A DNA stretch of 48,797 nt, taken from positions 40,626-89,422 of the forward strand of contig NZ_LFEE01000042.1 of assembly GCF_001039045.1 (NCBI RefSeq). Direction: 5' to 3'. This document shows positions 34,191-42,653 of this stretch, piece after piece (positions within the stretch are counted from its first letter, which is position 1; every line of letters begins with the position of its first letter). The stretch comes from Lactiplantibacillus herbarum (lineage in GTDB: Bacteria; Bacillota; Bacilli; Lactobacillales; Lactobacillaceae). The position numbers and the translations under genes were made by a program. The notes beneath the pieces were generated by a model, which saw only the letters and a list, made by a program, of their open reading frames with translations, made no database searches and was not told the DNA's origin.

Positions 34191-35624
34191 ATGAAAACAA
34201 CAGCATTTGCGGCGGACCCGCAAATTCAAAAGCACCGCTGGTGGATCTTGGTAGCGGTGTGTCTATTTACATTTATGTCAACGCTCGATGGTAGTATCGT
34301 GAACATTGCGTTACCCGTGATGAGTAAGGATTTGAACATTCCGATGAACCAAGCGGAGTGGGTCGTGTCGATTTATTTGATTGTGATTTGTGCACTGTTG
34401 CTATTATTCGGAAAACTCGGTGATATTTACGGTAAGATTCGGGTCTTTAAGCTCGGGTCGATCCTATTTATTCTGGGTTCATTATTATCAGGTTTTAATT
34501 CTGGTTTAGGTGTGTTGTTAGCGGCTCGAAGCGTTCAAGCGATTGGGGCGGCGATGACGATGAGTACTAATAACGGGATTATCACCGAAGTCTTTCCGTT
34601 CAAGGAACGCGGACGAGCACTAGGAATGATTGGTTCATTCGTTGCACTGGGGAGCATTGCGGGACCCGGAATCGGTGGTTTGATTTTGGCTCACTTGAGC
34701 TGGGGCTATATTTTCTGGATCAACGTGCCAGTTGGAATTCTTGCGATGATCTTGGGTGCGGTGATTTTACCCAAGGATATTACAACGACCCAACAACCGC
34801 TCGATAAAGCGGGAGCAGGCTTGTTTGCAGTGCTGATTGTGGCATTATTTGCGGGAATCTTCATCGGGCAAGAGATTGGGTTTACGCAACCCACTATTTT
34901 AGGTTTGTTCGCGGTAGCTTTAGTGACCCTAGTAATCTTTATTCGGGTCGAATTGCATCACGACAATCCGCTGCTGGCATTACAGTTGTTTAAAAACGCG
35001 CAGTTCAGTATCAGTATTTTATGTGCGCTCTTGATCTTCATTGCGAACTTCTTCTTTAACGTAATTGCGCCGTTTTATCTGGAAAATGCCCGTGGCTTAG
35101 AAGCGAACTACGCTGGTTATGCCTTGATGGTCTTTCCAATCGTGCAAGTAGTTGTCGCACCGATTGCCGGGACGATTTCAGATAAGATTGGGCCCGAATT
35201 ATTAACGTTTGTCGGTCTGGTCTTGATTTCAATCAGTCAGATTGGCTACATGGTGGTAGGATTAGCAACGCCATTGTGGTTCTTCCTGTTCTTCGTTGGC
35301 TTGGTTGGTTTCGGTAACGGGATCTTCATGGCGCCAAATAACTCGATCGTGATGAGTTCAGTGCCGGTTAAGGATCTTGGTGTCGCGGGTGGTATCAACG
35401 CACTGGCTCGTGAACTCGGCATGATTGTCGGCATTTCGGTTGCCACGACGGTACTGTATTCAGCAATGAGCCGTACAGCAGGATACAAGGTGACGTCATA
35501 CTTACCAGCTCATCCTGAAATCTTCATCGACGGAATGCACGTGGCCTTTATGGTATCGCTGGGGATCTGTTTGGTGGCGACGGTCATCACGGGTGTCCGG
35601 TTGATGAGACGGTCACGAGGTTAA
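34191..35624 (+). CDS. DHA2-type multidrug MFS exporter
   Basis: 477 residues from the ATG at 34191. About 14 membrane segments. The first helix LVAVCLFTFMSTLDGSIVNI with LDGSIVNIALP and the motif-A loop GKLGDIYGKIRVFKLG are diagnostic of EmrB/QacA proteins; helix 5 shows GSIAGPGIGG (antiporter motif C). It should export drugs or toxic organic compounds against protons. It starts 8 bases after the restored stop of the PadR gene, so both form one operon; loss of PadR would be expected to raise its expression. Confidence 0.9.
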   Translation: MKTTAFAADPQIQKHRWWILVAVCLFTFMSTLDGSIVNIALPVMSKDLNIPMNQAEWVVSIYLIVICALLLLFGKLGDIYGKIRVFKLGSILFILGSLLSGFNSGLGVLLAARSVQAIGAAMTMSTNNGIITEVFPFKERGRALGMIGSFVALGSIAGPGIGGLILAHLSWGYIFWINVPVGILAMILGAVILPKDITTTQQPLDKAGAGLFAVLIVALFAGIFIGQEIGFTQPTILGLFAVALVTLVIFIRVELHHDNPLLALQLFKNAQFSISILCALLIFIANFFFNVIAPFYLENARGLEANYAGYALMVFPIVQVVVAPIAGTISDKIGPELLTFVGLVLISISQIGYMVVGLATPLWFFLFFVGLVGFGNGIFMAPNNSIVMSSVPVKDLGVAGGINALARELGMIVGISVATTVLYSAMSRTAGYKVTSYLPAHPEIFIDGMHVAFMVSLGICLVATVITGVRLMRRSRG

Positions 35625-35685
35625 GATTAGTTATCACTTTACGTATTGAGTTAGTTTAATTGTTCTATAAATAAATGCGATACGT

Positions 35686-35854
35686 GCGGATTTATCCGCC
35701 TACCGGGGCGATCTGAAAACGCTGGAACGCCATGGGCACGATTTTGAGCTCACCAGCACAACCCGCTGTCAATCTCAAAACTCGGCCTTACACTAACCTG
35801 AGCAAACCACTCAGCTAAGTGTAATTTCATGGCTGAGCGTTGTCAGATCACCCC
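35686..35854. repeat. branched long-hairpin element C
   Basis: Small hairpin GCGGA-TTTA-TCCGC (35686-35699), then outer arms GGGGCGATCTGA / TCAGATCACCCC (35705-35854) continued by AACGC/GCGTT and GCCATG/CATGGC. Inside are two arms: TTTTGAG / CTCAAAA with CAGC/GCTG at its tip, and TTACACT..CTGAG / CTCAG..AGTGTAA. This is a three-way junction. It lies between the MFS gene and the amtB terminator. Confidence 0.65.
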
Positions 35855-36002
35855 TAACGGCTAGTTTTGATTACTATTTTAAATAGTAATCAACTGACGG
35901 TTTTTCAGTAAATACCACTTAAATTTTAGTAAGTCTTTGTTAATTGGATAATTGTTTCCTAGTTAAACCTTGGTCTTTAGCGAAATGGATTCTAAATAGA
36001 TG

Positions 36003-36037
36003 AAAAAGCCGCCTGAAAAAAATCAGGCGGCTTTTTG
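36003..36037. terminator. terminator of amtB
   Basis: AAAAAGCCGCCTGA / TCAGGCGGCTTTTT with a 6-base A loop; works on both strands. Confidence 0.93.
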
Positions 36038-36059
36038 GATAGTTGAGATGTAATTAGTA

Positions 36060-37376
36060 TTACCGGAATCGATGCTGCTGATCATGCAGTTGTGAGAGTT
36101 GCCCCTGGAATTCGTCGCTGTGTTGCTGGATACTGCTTAGATCACGACTCAATTCGACGGTGTAGTCGGCAACTTCACCGTGTTCACCTTGATCGAGACC
36201 GACTTCTTCTTCGTGCGCATCGACCCGCATTCTGATGACTCGTTTTAGAATAACGATGATCACGATGCACATGATAGCGGTGAACACGATCGTGAAGGCG
36301 GTGGCTAATAACTGAAGGCCAAACAATTTGAATCCGCCGCCGTAAAAGAGCCCGTTGAGTGAAATGGTATTGTTGACGGCTTTGCTAGCGAAGAGTCCGG
36401 TTAGAACACTGCCGACGATTCCAGAAACGCCGTGGCAACCGAATGCGTCAAGGGCGTCATCAATTCCTAGACGTGGTTTGATTTTAGTGATAAATAAGTA
36501 GCTGGTTAAGGTGGCGATGAGGCCAATCCAAAAGGCACCGCTAACGGTAACGTAACCACAAGCTGGCGTGATGGCAACTAAGCCACACAGAGTACCGGTA
36601 CAGACGCCAACTAAGGTTGGTTTGCCCTTAGTTAACATATCGACGACCATCCACGTCATCATAGAAGTGGCGGTTGCAATGGTCGTGGTTAGGAAAGCTT
36701 GAATGGCAATGCTATTCATGGCAAGTGCTGAACCGGCGTTGAATCCGTACCAACCAATCCAGAGAATAGCAGTCCCAAGGAGGACCCATAAGATGTTGTA
36801 GTGCTGCGTGGCATCTTTACTATACTTGTGGCGAGCACCAAGGAAAGCTGATAAGACGAGGGCGGTAATCCCGGCGTTGATATGAACCACGGTCCCACCG
36901 GCAAAGTCGATCACGCCGAGTTTAGCTAACAGGCCGTTGTCCCAGACCATGTGGACCATGGGATAGTAGATCAGTAGTGACCAACAGATAATGAAGGTTA
37001 AGAGAAATTTGAAACGAATCCGACCAACGACGGCGCCGACGAAGAGCGCTGGTGTGATAATTGCGAACATCATTTGAAAAATAAGGTACAGACCGTTGGG
37101 GATTTTAGTTGGCGTCAAGGCGGTTAGATCGATGCCATGCAACCAAACTGCTTTGAAGTTACCGATAATACCGCCGAAATCACCGGAAAAAGATAGCGAG
37201 TAGCCGAAAGCAACCCAGAGTAGGATCGCTAAACCACAGATCATGAAGACAGATAACATCGTATTGACGACGTTACGCTTAGAAACTAAGCCCCCGTAGA
37301 AAAAGGCTAACCCTGGTGTCATGAACAATACCAATATGCTAGACAAAACTAAAAATGTTGAATTTGCAGCACTCAT
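36060..37376 (-). CDS. amtB: ammonium transporter
   Basis: 438 residues from MSAANSTFLVLSS (37376), with GGGAG 9 bases upstream; the frame is open to 37400. Eleven membrane segments are expected. The motifs MTPGLAFFYGGLV, DFAGGTVVHINAG (pore histidine) and DALDAFGCHGVSGIVGS (second pore histidine) are all present. It conducts ammonia into the cell. A 45-residue charged tail (HEEEVGLDQGEHGEV, ending QQHRFR) follows the last helix. No glnK is adjacent. Two GlnR boxes upstream indicate nitrogen control. Confidence 0.95.
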   Translation of the reverse strand: MSAANSTFLVLSSILVLFMTPGLAFFYGGLVSKRNVVNTMLSVFMICGLAILLWVAFGYSLSFSGDFGGIIGNFKAVWLHGIDLTALTPTKIPNGLYLIFQMMFAIITPALFVGAVVGRIRFKFLLTFIICWSLLIYYPMVHMVWDNGLLAKLGVIDFAGGTVVHINAGITALVLSAFLGARHKYSKDATQHYNILWVLLGTAILWIGWYGFNAGSALAMNSIAIQAFLTTTIATATSMMTWMVVDMLTKGKPTLVGVCTGTLCGLVAITPACGYVTVSGAFWIGLIATLTSYLFITKIKPRLGIDDALDAFGCHGVSGIVGSVLTGLFASKAVNNTISLNGLFYGGGFKLFGLQLLATAFTIVFTAIMCIVIIVILKRVIRMRVDAHEEEVGLDQGEHGEVADYTVELSRDLSSIQQHSDEFQGQLSQLHDQQHRFR

Positions 37377-37404
37377 AATCCCAACTCCCATCCATACCAT
37401 TTGA

Positions 37405-37421
37405 TGTTAGAAATTATAACA
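37405..37421. promoter_or_regulatory. GlnR box 1, overlapping the amtB -10 box
   Basis: TGTTAGAAATTATAACA fits TGTNA-N7-TNACA exactly. On the minus strand it contains TATAAT, 29 bases before the amtB start codon, so bound GlnR would block the promoter. Confidence 0.8.
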
Positions 37422-37509
37422 TTGATTTTTAATAAACACACTGTTTTTTTAGATTTAAGTCAAATTACAAACAATCATGGCTTGAAATAGCGATTTTTAA
37501 GCCGAGTAG

Positions 37510-37526
37510 TGTAATGTTTTGTAACA
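37510..37526. promoter_or_regulatory. GlnR box 2, upstream of amtB
   Basis: TGTAATGTTTTGTAACA fits the same consensus exactly. The two box centres are 105 bases apart, about ten helical turns. Confidence 0.75.
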
Positions 37527-37757
37527 TCTATATCAGCTAGTGTTCTGTGAATGATTAGTTAAGGTCGTATAGCTGGATAGAAGGTGAAGAATGTTGAGAA
37601 TAGGCCCGCGAATAGCTAATTATCTTAATTTTAATGTGACCGCTAGCTGGGTATTTGTGAGATAGTCATTAAGATAATAACTATCTGTCGCTTAAACCGC
37701 TTTCTAAAATTGACGATAATTTAAGACCGCTGTATGGTTGGAATCATTAAAAATAAA
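37527..37757. other. spacer between amtB and hicD
   Basis: No ORF with a ribosome site and no strong hairpin. It should hold the hicD promoter, which I cannot place with confidence. Confidence 0.35.
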
Positions 37758-37772
37758 TGAGAACAATTCTCA
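37758..37772. promoter_or_regulatory. Fur-family-like palindrome upstream of hicD
   Basis: TGAGAACAATTCTCA is a 15-base 7-1-7 sequence, one position off the Fur-type pattern TGAGAAT-N-ATTCTCA, 25 bases before the hicD ATG. Confidence 0.5.
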
Positions 37773-37796
37773 TAATAAATAGTGGAGGTTCAGCTT

Positions 37797-38756
37797 ATGC
37801 GGAAATATGCGATTATCGGGGTTGGTCATGTCGGGGCAACCATTGCCTATACGTTAGTTTGTAAAGGAATTGCCGACGAATTGGTGTTAATTGATACTAA
37901 CGTGGGTAAAGCTCGCGCAGAACAGTTGGATCTACAAGATGCCCAGGCTCGTTTGGACAGCCGAACGATTATCAAGATTAATGACTATCAGGAACTAGCT
38001 GATACGGATATTCTCTTCATTACTAGTGGCAACATCCACGCACTTGACCATGCGTCGGGTAATCGTTGGGCTGAGTTTGAGTATACGCAGCACATTGTGC
38101 AGGCAATCGCACCGCAAGTTAAAGCGACCGGTTTTAACGGTGTTGTTATCGATACGATGAATCCTTGTGATGCGATTACGCACTATTTTCAGCGAGCGAC
38201 TGGTCTATCTCGGCAACAAGTTTTTGGGACGGGGACTTTTCTGGATACGGCCCGGATGCAAAAAGTGGTGGCAGAAGTCTTCAACTGTGATCCCAAGAAT
38301 ATCAGTGGTTACGTCTATGGTGAACACGGTGAATCCCAATTCAGCGCGTGGTCGACGGTACAAGTCAACGGTATTCCGATTACAACGTTAGTGGATCAGT
38401 ACCACTTAGACTTGGACGAATTGGAAGCGGAAGCCCGGCACGGCGGTTGGGCAGTGCATTCTGGCAAGGGCTACACCAGCTTTGCAATTGCGACTTGTGC
38501 GGTTAAGTTGAGCGAAGCAGTCTTGGCAGATGCTCGGTTAGCTTGTCCGGTGTCGGCCTATAACGAAACGTTTGGAACGTACGTTGGTCAACCAGCGATT
38601 ATTGGTAAACACGGCGTTGAACAGGTCACCAAGTTGGCATTGACGGCAACCGAACAAGCTAAGTTCCAAAACTCTGCGAAGACGATCATTGAAAAATTCC
38701 ACGCGTTTGATGAGGCTTTGGGGCTTGAATCAGCGGATGAACGTCAACAAGCTTAA
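37797..38756 (+). CDS. hicD: L-2-hydroxyisocaproate dehydrogenase
   Basis: 319 residues from the ATG at 37797 (GGAGG 8 bases upstream). It belongs to the L-lactate/malate dehydrogenase superfamily: Rossmann loop GVGHVGATIAY, NPCDAIT, GTGTFLDTARMQ, and the catalytic histidine in YGEHGESQF. The sequence follows L-HicDH of Weissella confusa closely in GTGTFLDTARMQ, SQFSAWSTV and GKGYTSFAIATCA. It reduces 2-keto acids from amino-acid transamination with NADH, which helps reoxidise NADH. A Fur-type palindrome lies just upstream. Confidence 0.88.
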   Translation: MRKYAIIGVGHVGATIAYTLVCKGIADELVLIDTNVGKARAEQLDLQDAQARLDSRTIIKINDYQELADTDILFITSGNIHALDHASGNRWAEFEYTQHIVQAIAPQVKATGFNGVVIDTMNPCDAITHYFQRATGLSRQQVFGTGTFLDTARMQKVVAEVFNCDPKNISGYVYGEHGESQFSAWSTVQVNGIPITTLVDQYHLDLDELEAEARHGGWAVHSGKGYTSFAIATCAVKLSEAVLADARLACPVSAYNETFGTYVGQPAIIGKHGVEQVTKLALTATEQAKFQNSAKTIIEKFHAFDEALGLESADERQQA

Positions 38757-38854
38757 TAATCTAATAATTAGTTTAGTTGGCAAATCCTTAACAAAATGGT
38801 AAAATTCAAGTAGAGTAATATTAACTGCATTAACTATATATGGTGGGATGTAAT

Positions 38855-39124
38855 ATGTATCAACAACTGACTGGGCGTCAACGGTGGCTAATTATTATCG
38901 TAATAACGATACTTGGTGTGGGCTGTGCCTTGCTGGGTAAGTGGGGAAGGCTCCTGAGTGTTGTGATGATTGGCTTTTCACTGATGGTCGTGACTAGTGG
39001 CTGTTTAGCCTTTTGTCGCCGGCACGGATTTAAGCCGGGGAGTGAGATGCTACTTGCGCTAGGTGCCGCTGCTGGGTACGTCTTACTTATCTTGGGTAGT
39101 TACGGTTACTTATTACATAGCTAA
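38855..39124 (+). CDS. small three-helix membrane protein
   Basis: 89 residues from the ATG at 38855, with GGTGGGATG upstream. Three hydrophobic segments (about 11-29, 35-55 and 65-86) are separated by short basic loops (GKWGR, CRRHGFK). Family not recognised. It is similar in size and topology to the protein at 68-331, but I see no clear sequence relation. Confidence 0.6.
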   Translation: MYQQLTGRQRWLIIIVITILGVGCALLGKWGRLLSVVMIGFSLMVVTSGCLAFCRRHGFKPGSEMLLALGAAAGYVLLILGSYGYLLHS

Positions 39125-39192
39125 TTAAATTAGCATTGGGTTATTGCTGATTTGGGATTGATTGAAGTGTTGTGTGAATTTTGGCAACAAAA

Positions 39193-39223
39193 AAAGAATC
39201 ACGATTGAAGCTCGTGATTCTTT
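39193..39223 (-). terminator. terminator of the matrixin gene
   Basis: AAAGAATCACGA / TCGTGATTCTTT with T7 on the minus strand, shared with the membrane-protein gene on the other side. Confidence 0.85.
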
Positions 39224-39296
39224 CGAGGGCGTGGCATTAATTGAAGTGGGGTCCGACCATACCCACGAGTTTTAATGACAAGCCTGATTGCTGGGA

Positions 39297-39860
39297 CTAT
39301 AATCTACCGACTGCTAATCGGTAACGTAGTCTGACAGCTGCAATATCGGCACTGCTAATGCCGTTATAGCGGTTGTTGTTCAACATAACACTGTGTCGAT
39401 CACGGCTATGTTGTAGGCCCATTGAATGCCCTAATTCGTGTTCAGCTACATGAACTTGATCCGTATAGGAATAACGGAAATTACTTAGATTCCGTGTCAG
39501 TAATAAGACACGAGATTGAGTGTAGTAGCCGTTATGATAGCCGGTTTGAAATGTGATTCCTGATAAGCGGTAGAACTGTCCAGTAGTTGAAGTACTGGTT
39601 GTTAAGATAACTTGGTGATGAGCATTTGAGCCTTGGACAAATCTGAACTGTCCGGTTGCGTTCCATGCACGGATCGCAGCTAGATAGACATTTCGTTGAT
39701 AACTTGGTGCTTGAATCACGTATGTGACTTGAGCACGTGGCCAGCGACTACGTGAAAATGGTGTTGCTGACGCTTGTGCATTGACGACGGGAATTAACCC
39801 GAAACTAATAATAACTGTTAAAACTAAGCGAACTAATAGACTATGACGCTTTTTACTCAT
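39297..39860 (-). CDS. secreted matrixin-like zinc metalloprotease
   Basis: 187 residues. A signal peptide (1-30, ending VNAQASA) is followed by a compact protease domain. HELGHSMGLQH (about residues 141-151) is the full zinc-binding motif HExxHxxGxxH, and SVML eight residues later supplies the Met-turn, so the active site is intact. The N-terminal strand WPRAQVTYVIQAP and the helix AIRAWNATGQFRFV are typical of the M10 family. There is no long propeptide with a cysteine switch. It should be released outside the cell. GAGAGGG lies about 9 bases before the ATG; gene stands alone. Confidence 0.9.
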   Translation of the reverse strand: MSKKRHSLLVRLVLTVIISFGLIPVVNAQASATPFSRSRWPRAQVTYVIQAPSYQRNVYLAAIRAWNATGQFRFVQGSNAHHQVILTTSTSTTGQFYRLSGITFQTGYHNGYYTQSRVLLLTRNLSNFRYSYTDQVHVAEHELGHSMGLQHSRDRHSVMLNNNRYNGISSADIAAVRLRYRLAVGRL

Positions 39861-39954
39861 TGTTGTAACCCTCTCTCTTTACAATGAAGGTTGGCATCAA
39901 CTAACCCCATTATAAAATGTGCGGTGGTCAGTGTGATAATGAGAAGTTTGAACT

Positions 39955-39983
39955 AGTTGGCACAATTGGGTATTATGCCAACT
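39955..39983. promoter_or_regulatory. inverted repeat upstream of the matrixin gene
   Basis: AGTTGGCA-N13-TGCCAACT, perfect 8-base arms about 100 bases before the protease start; possible operator. Confidence 0.4.
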
Positions 39984-40031
39984 GAACGGTTAGTTAAATA
40001 CGCTATCATTTATCAGCGTTATGCTATACGA

Positions 40032-40073
40032 CAATAACTGGTGTGTTTGGGCAAACAAACACATCAGTTATTG
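40032..40073 (+). other. strong hairpin in the rpiA leader region
   Basis: CAATAACTG-G-TGTGTTTG / CAAACACA-T-CAGTTATTG: 18 pairs with one G-U on the + strand. No T-run follows on either strand, so it is not a typical terminator. Confidence 0.55.
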
Positions 40074-40133
40074 CTATTTATAGGCATTTAGAAGAGAATA
40101 TGTAATGATTCATAATCTATGGGAGTGATAAAT

Positions 40134-40802
40134 ATGACGATTAAACAAGCCATTGTTCAACAAGCACTAACACTGATCAAACCAGGAATGGTGGTCGGTT
40201 TTGGCGGCGGCAGTACGGTCGGTGAACTCGTTAAGGAGGCGGCTAATCTTATTAACGAGATTACGATTGTGACGCCTTCGCCAACGACGCGACAATTAGC
40301 AACGGTTTTAGGTTATACGGTTGTGGACACGCAGTATTGTGAGCGTGTCGATATTGCATTTGATGGTTGTGACCAATTGGACCATCATGGTAATGCATTA
40401 AAAAGTGGCGGTGGTATTCACGCTAACGAAAAGATGATTGCTAGTCTCGCAGATGAATACTGGCTACTGACCATGCAAGAACGGTTAGTAGATGAGTTCG
40501 ATATTAAGACGCCGTTAGTACTGGAAGTTTTACCTGCCGGATTATCGCTCGTCATGCGAACGGTTGGTGACCTGGGTGGTCAGGCAACTATTCGTACGGC
40601 GACTAACCGGGATGGTTTCACGTTAACTGATAACGGCAATCTGCTAATTGACTGTCATTTTCCAAGTTATGCGAAATTACCCGCACTAAATACCGAACTA
40701 GCAGTACTAGCCGGTGTTGTTGAGACCAGTTATTTTGATCACTTAGTAACCAATGCGCTGTTAGGTGATGAAGCTAGCCAGCAAGTTAATCAGTTATACT
40801 AA
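40134..40802 (+). CDS. rpiA: ribose-5-phosphate isomerase A, divergent paralogue
   Basis: 222 residues from the ATG at 40134 (GGGAGTG upstream), normal RpiA length. It interconverts ribose 5-phosphate and ribulose 5-phosphate. Catalytic residues align: the two Asp of DGCDQLD (usually DGADEID), the Lys of LKSGGG (usually KGGGG) and the Glu of HANEK. The phosphate loop reads GFGGGSTV instead of GxGTGST, and the family Glu after the second Asp is Gln. It is therefore a divergent copy that may still be active; the substrate could be shifted. A strong hairpin lies in its leader. Confidence 0.82.
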   Translation: MTIKQAIVQQALTLIKPGMVVGFGGGSTVGELVKEAANLINEITIVTPSPTTRQLATVLGYTVVDTQYCERVDIAFDGCDQLDHHGNALKSGGGIHANEKMIASLADEYWLLTMQERLVDEFDIKTPLVLEVLPAGLSLVMRTVGDLGGQATIRTATNRDGFTLTDNGNLLIDCHFPSYAKLPALNTELAVLAGVVETSYFDHLVTNALLGDEASQQVNQLY

Positions 40803-40945
40803 TTAGCGAGCCTAAGCTGGGTCGGCAGCTAGCTTAACAGCAGGCGCACGATTGACACCTATTTAAAATAATTCTAAACTAGACATGACGAGCTATAACG
40901 TCGCGCTATTATATAGGATAATTTTAATTTTAGGGGGATCTCAAT

Positions 40946-42451
40946 ATGGCAAAAAAAGTCTACACTGATTATTTTTTTGATGAACCTGCTTACAACACAC
41001 ATGATGGTGGTTATATTCCATTGATCACACCAAAAGTTGAACCACAACCGTTAGCGATTCCGCCGTTGCTTAAGCCGGATCGTCAAACAGCCACAAGTGA
41101 CTATTATACCGTAACGGCACAGGAAAGTACTACACATTTTTTACCTGGGCAACCAACAAAAACTTGGGGGTATAATGCGAGTTTCTTGGGCCAGACGATT
41201 GTGTTTCGTGAAGGTAAGCAGACCCATATTGATCTCAAGAATGACCTACCAGAATTAACGACGTTTCACTGGCATGGTTTGAACGTGCCAGGTCCGATTA
41301 CGGATGGAGGTTGTCATGCACCCGTTTATCCAGGTGAGACCAATCATATTGACTTTAAAGTGCAGCAACCAGCCGCAACACTTTGGTTACATGCCCATCC
41401 TTGTCCATCGACAGCAACGCAGGTCTGGAAAGGCTTAGCCACGATGGTCATTGTGCAGGATGCTGTGGAGGCCAAACTGCCACTGCCGCGTAATTATGGG
41501 GTCGATGACATTCCAATGGTCTTACAGGATCGTGAATTCCATGCTGATAATCAGTTTGATTACCGGGCGGATTATGATCCTGATGGTGTTCAAGGGCACA
41601 CGGCACTGGTTAACGGGACGGTCAATCCTTACTTTGATGTGACGACCCAACGTGTTCGCTTACGGATTTTAAATGGCTCTAACCGTCGTGAATGGCGCTT
41701 GCATTTTAATGATGACTTAGCGTTTGCTCAAGTTGCTTCCGATGGGGGTATCTTACCAGCACCGGTCTACATGACTAAAGTGATGGTAACTTGTGCGGAA
41801 CGCGACGAAATTGTGGTCGACTTTGGCAAGTATCACGTTGGCGATGTCGTGACCTTAATGACGGATGAAACGGCGTTATGCCAGTTCCGAATTAAGGACT
41901 TTGTCCCTGATGACACCAAGTTGCCAGAGCACTTAGTCGATATTTTAGACGAAGCACCAACACCGGATGTGCCGGTCCGTAAGATTACGATGGATGGCAT
42001 GGATGATGAAGTTGCATTGAATGGTAAGAAGTTCGACATGCAACGCATTGATGCTCGTCAACGGGTCAATGACGTGGTAATCTGGGAGATTCGCAATACC
42101 AATAGTTGTAAAAATGGGATGGTACACCCATTCCACGTTCACGGAACACAATTCACCGTACTATCTCGTGACGGTGGGCCGGTCTATCCAAACGAACACG
42201 GTTTGAAAGACACGGTTGGAGTTAACCCAGGCGAAACGGTAAGAATTAAAGTAAAGTTTGCTCTGACTGGGGTCTACATGTATCACTGTCATATCATTGA
42301 ACATGAGGATGGTGGCATGATGGCACAGATCGAGTCATATGATCCAGCACATCCACAGACGTATCATTTAATGGATATGGAAACGCTACGGAATGCTTTT
42401 GCGAAGGAGCAAGGCGTTAAGCCGGAAGACGTGTGGATGCCAGGGTGTTAA
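40946..42451 (+). CDS. multicopper oxidase, bilirubin oxidase/laccase type
   Basis: 501 residues. All copper-binding motifs are present: HWHGLN (about 105-110), WLHAHPC (about 150-156), HPFHVHG (about 395-401) and MYHCHIIEHEDGGMM (about 448-462), the last giving the type 1 copper Cys, two His and the axial Met. It oxidises phenols, amines or metals with O2 reduced to water. No Sec or Tat signal is seen (it starts MAKKVYTDYFFDEPA), so it is predicted cytoplasmic, unlike CotA-like or CueO enzymes. L. plantarum laccases acting on biogenic amines have been described. GGGGG lies 8 bases before the ATG. Confidence 0.92.
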   Translation: MAKKVYTDYFFDEPAYNTHDGGYIPLITPKVEPQPLAIPPLLKPDRQTATSDYYTVTAQESTTHFLPGQPTKTWGYNASFLGQTIVFREGKQTHIDLKNDLPELTTFHWHGLNVPGPITDGGCHAPVYPGETNHIDFKVQQPAATLWLHAHPCPSTATQVWKGLATMVIVQDAVEAKLPLPRNYGVDDIPMVLQDREFHADNQFDYRADYDPDGVQGHTALVNGTVNPYFDVTTQRVRLRILNGSNRREWRLHFNDDLAFAQVASDGGILPAPVYMTKVMVTCAERDEIVVDFGKYHVGDVVTLMTDETALCQFRIKDFVPDDTKLPEHLVDILDEAPTPDVPVRKITMDGMDDEVALNGKKFDMQRIDARQRVNDVVIWEIRNTNSCKNGMVHPFHVHGTQFTVLSRDGGPVYPNEHGLKDTVGVNPGETVRIKVKFALTGVYMYHCHIIEHEDGGMMAQIESYDPAHPQTYHLMDMETLRNAFAKEQGVKPEDVWMPGC

Positions 42452-42463
42452 TAAAGTAACAGC

Positions 42464-42571
42464 GTGTATCAGAAGCCGGGGCACTACTGAGCGTAATTTT
42501 GCGAGACGAATGATTGGTTTTCAATCGTCAAGATTGCGATACTAAGCGAGGGTAGTGGGCTTTTGATACAC
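42464..42571 (+). repeat. long-hairpin intergenic element D
   Basis: GTGTATCA / TGATACAC arms, then AAGCC/GGCTT and CACTAC/GTAGTG, inner ACGA..GATTGG / CAATCGT pairs. It follows the oxidase stop at 12 bases. The core GAGCGTA / TACTAAGCGAGG resembles GAGCATAG / AGCTAAGCGGAGG of element A. GTTTT follows, so it could also terminate transcription. Confidence 0.65.
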
Positions 42572-42653
42572 GTTTTAATGACAGTATGTTTGGAAAGCTA
42601 ACAAAATATTAGGGCGCTAACCACATGTTTTTATACTCAGGAGGAAATTACAG

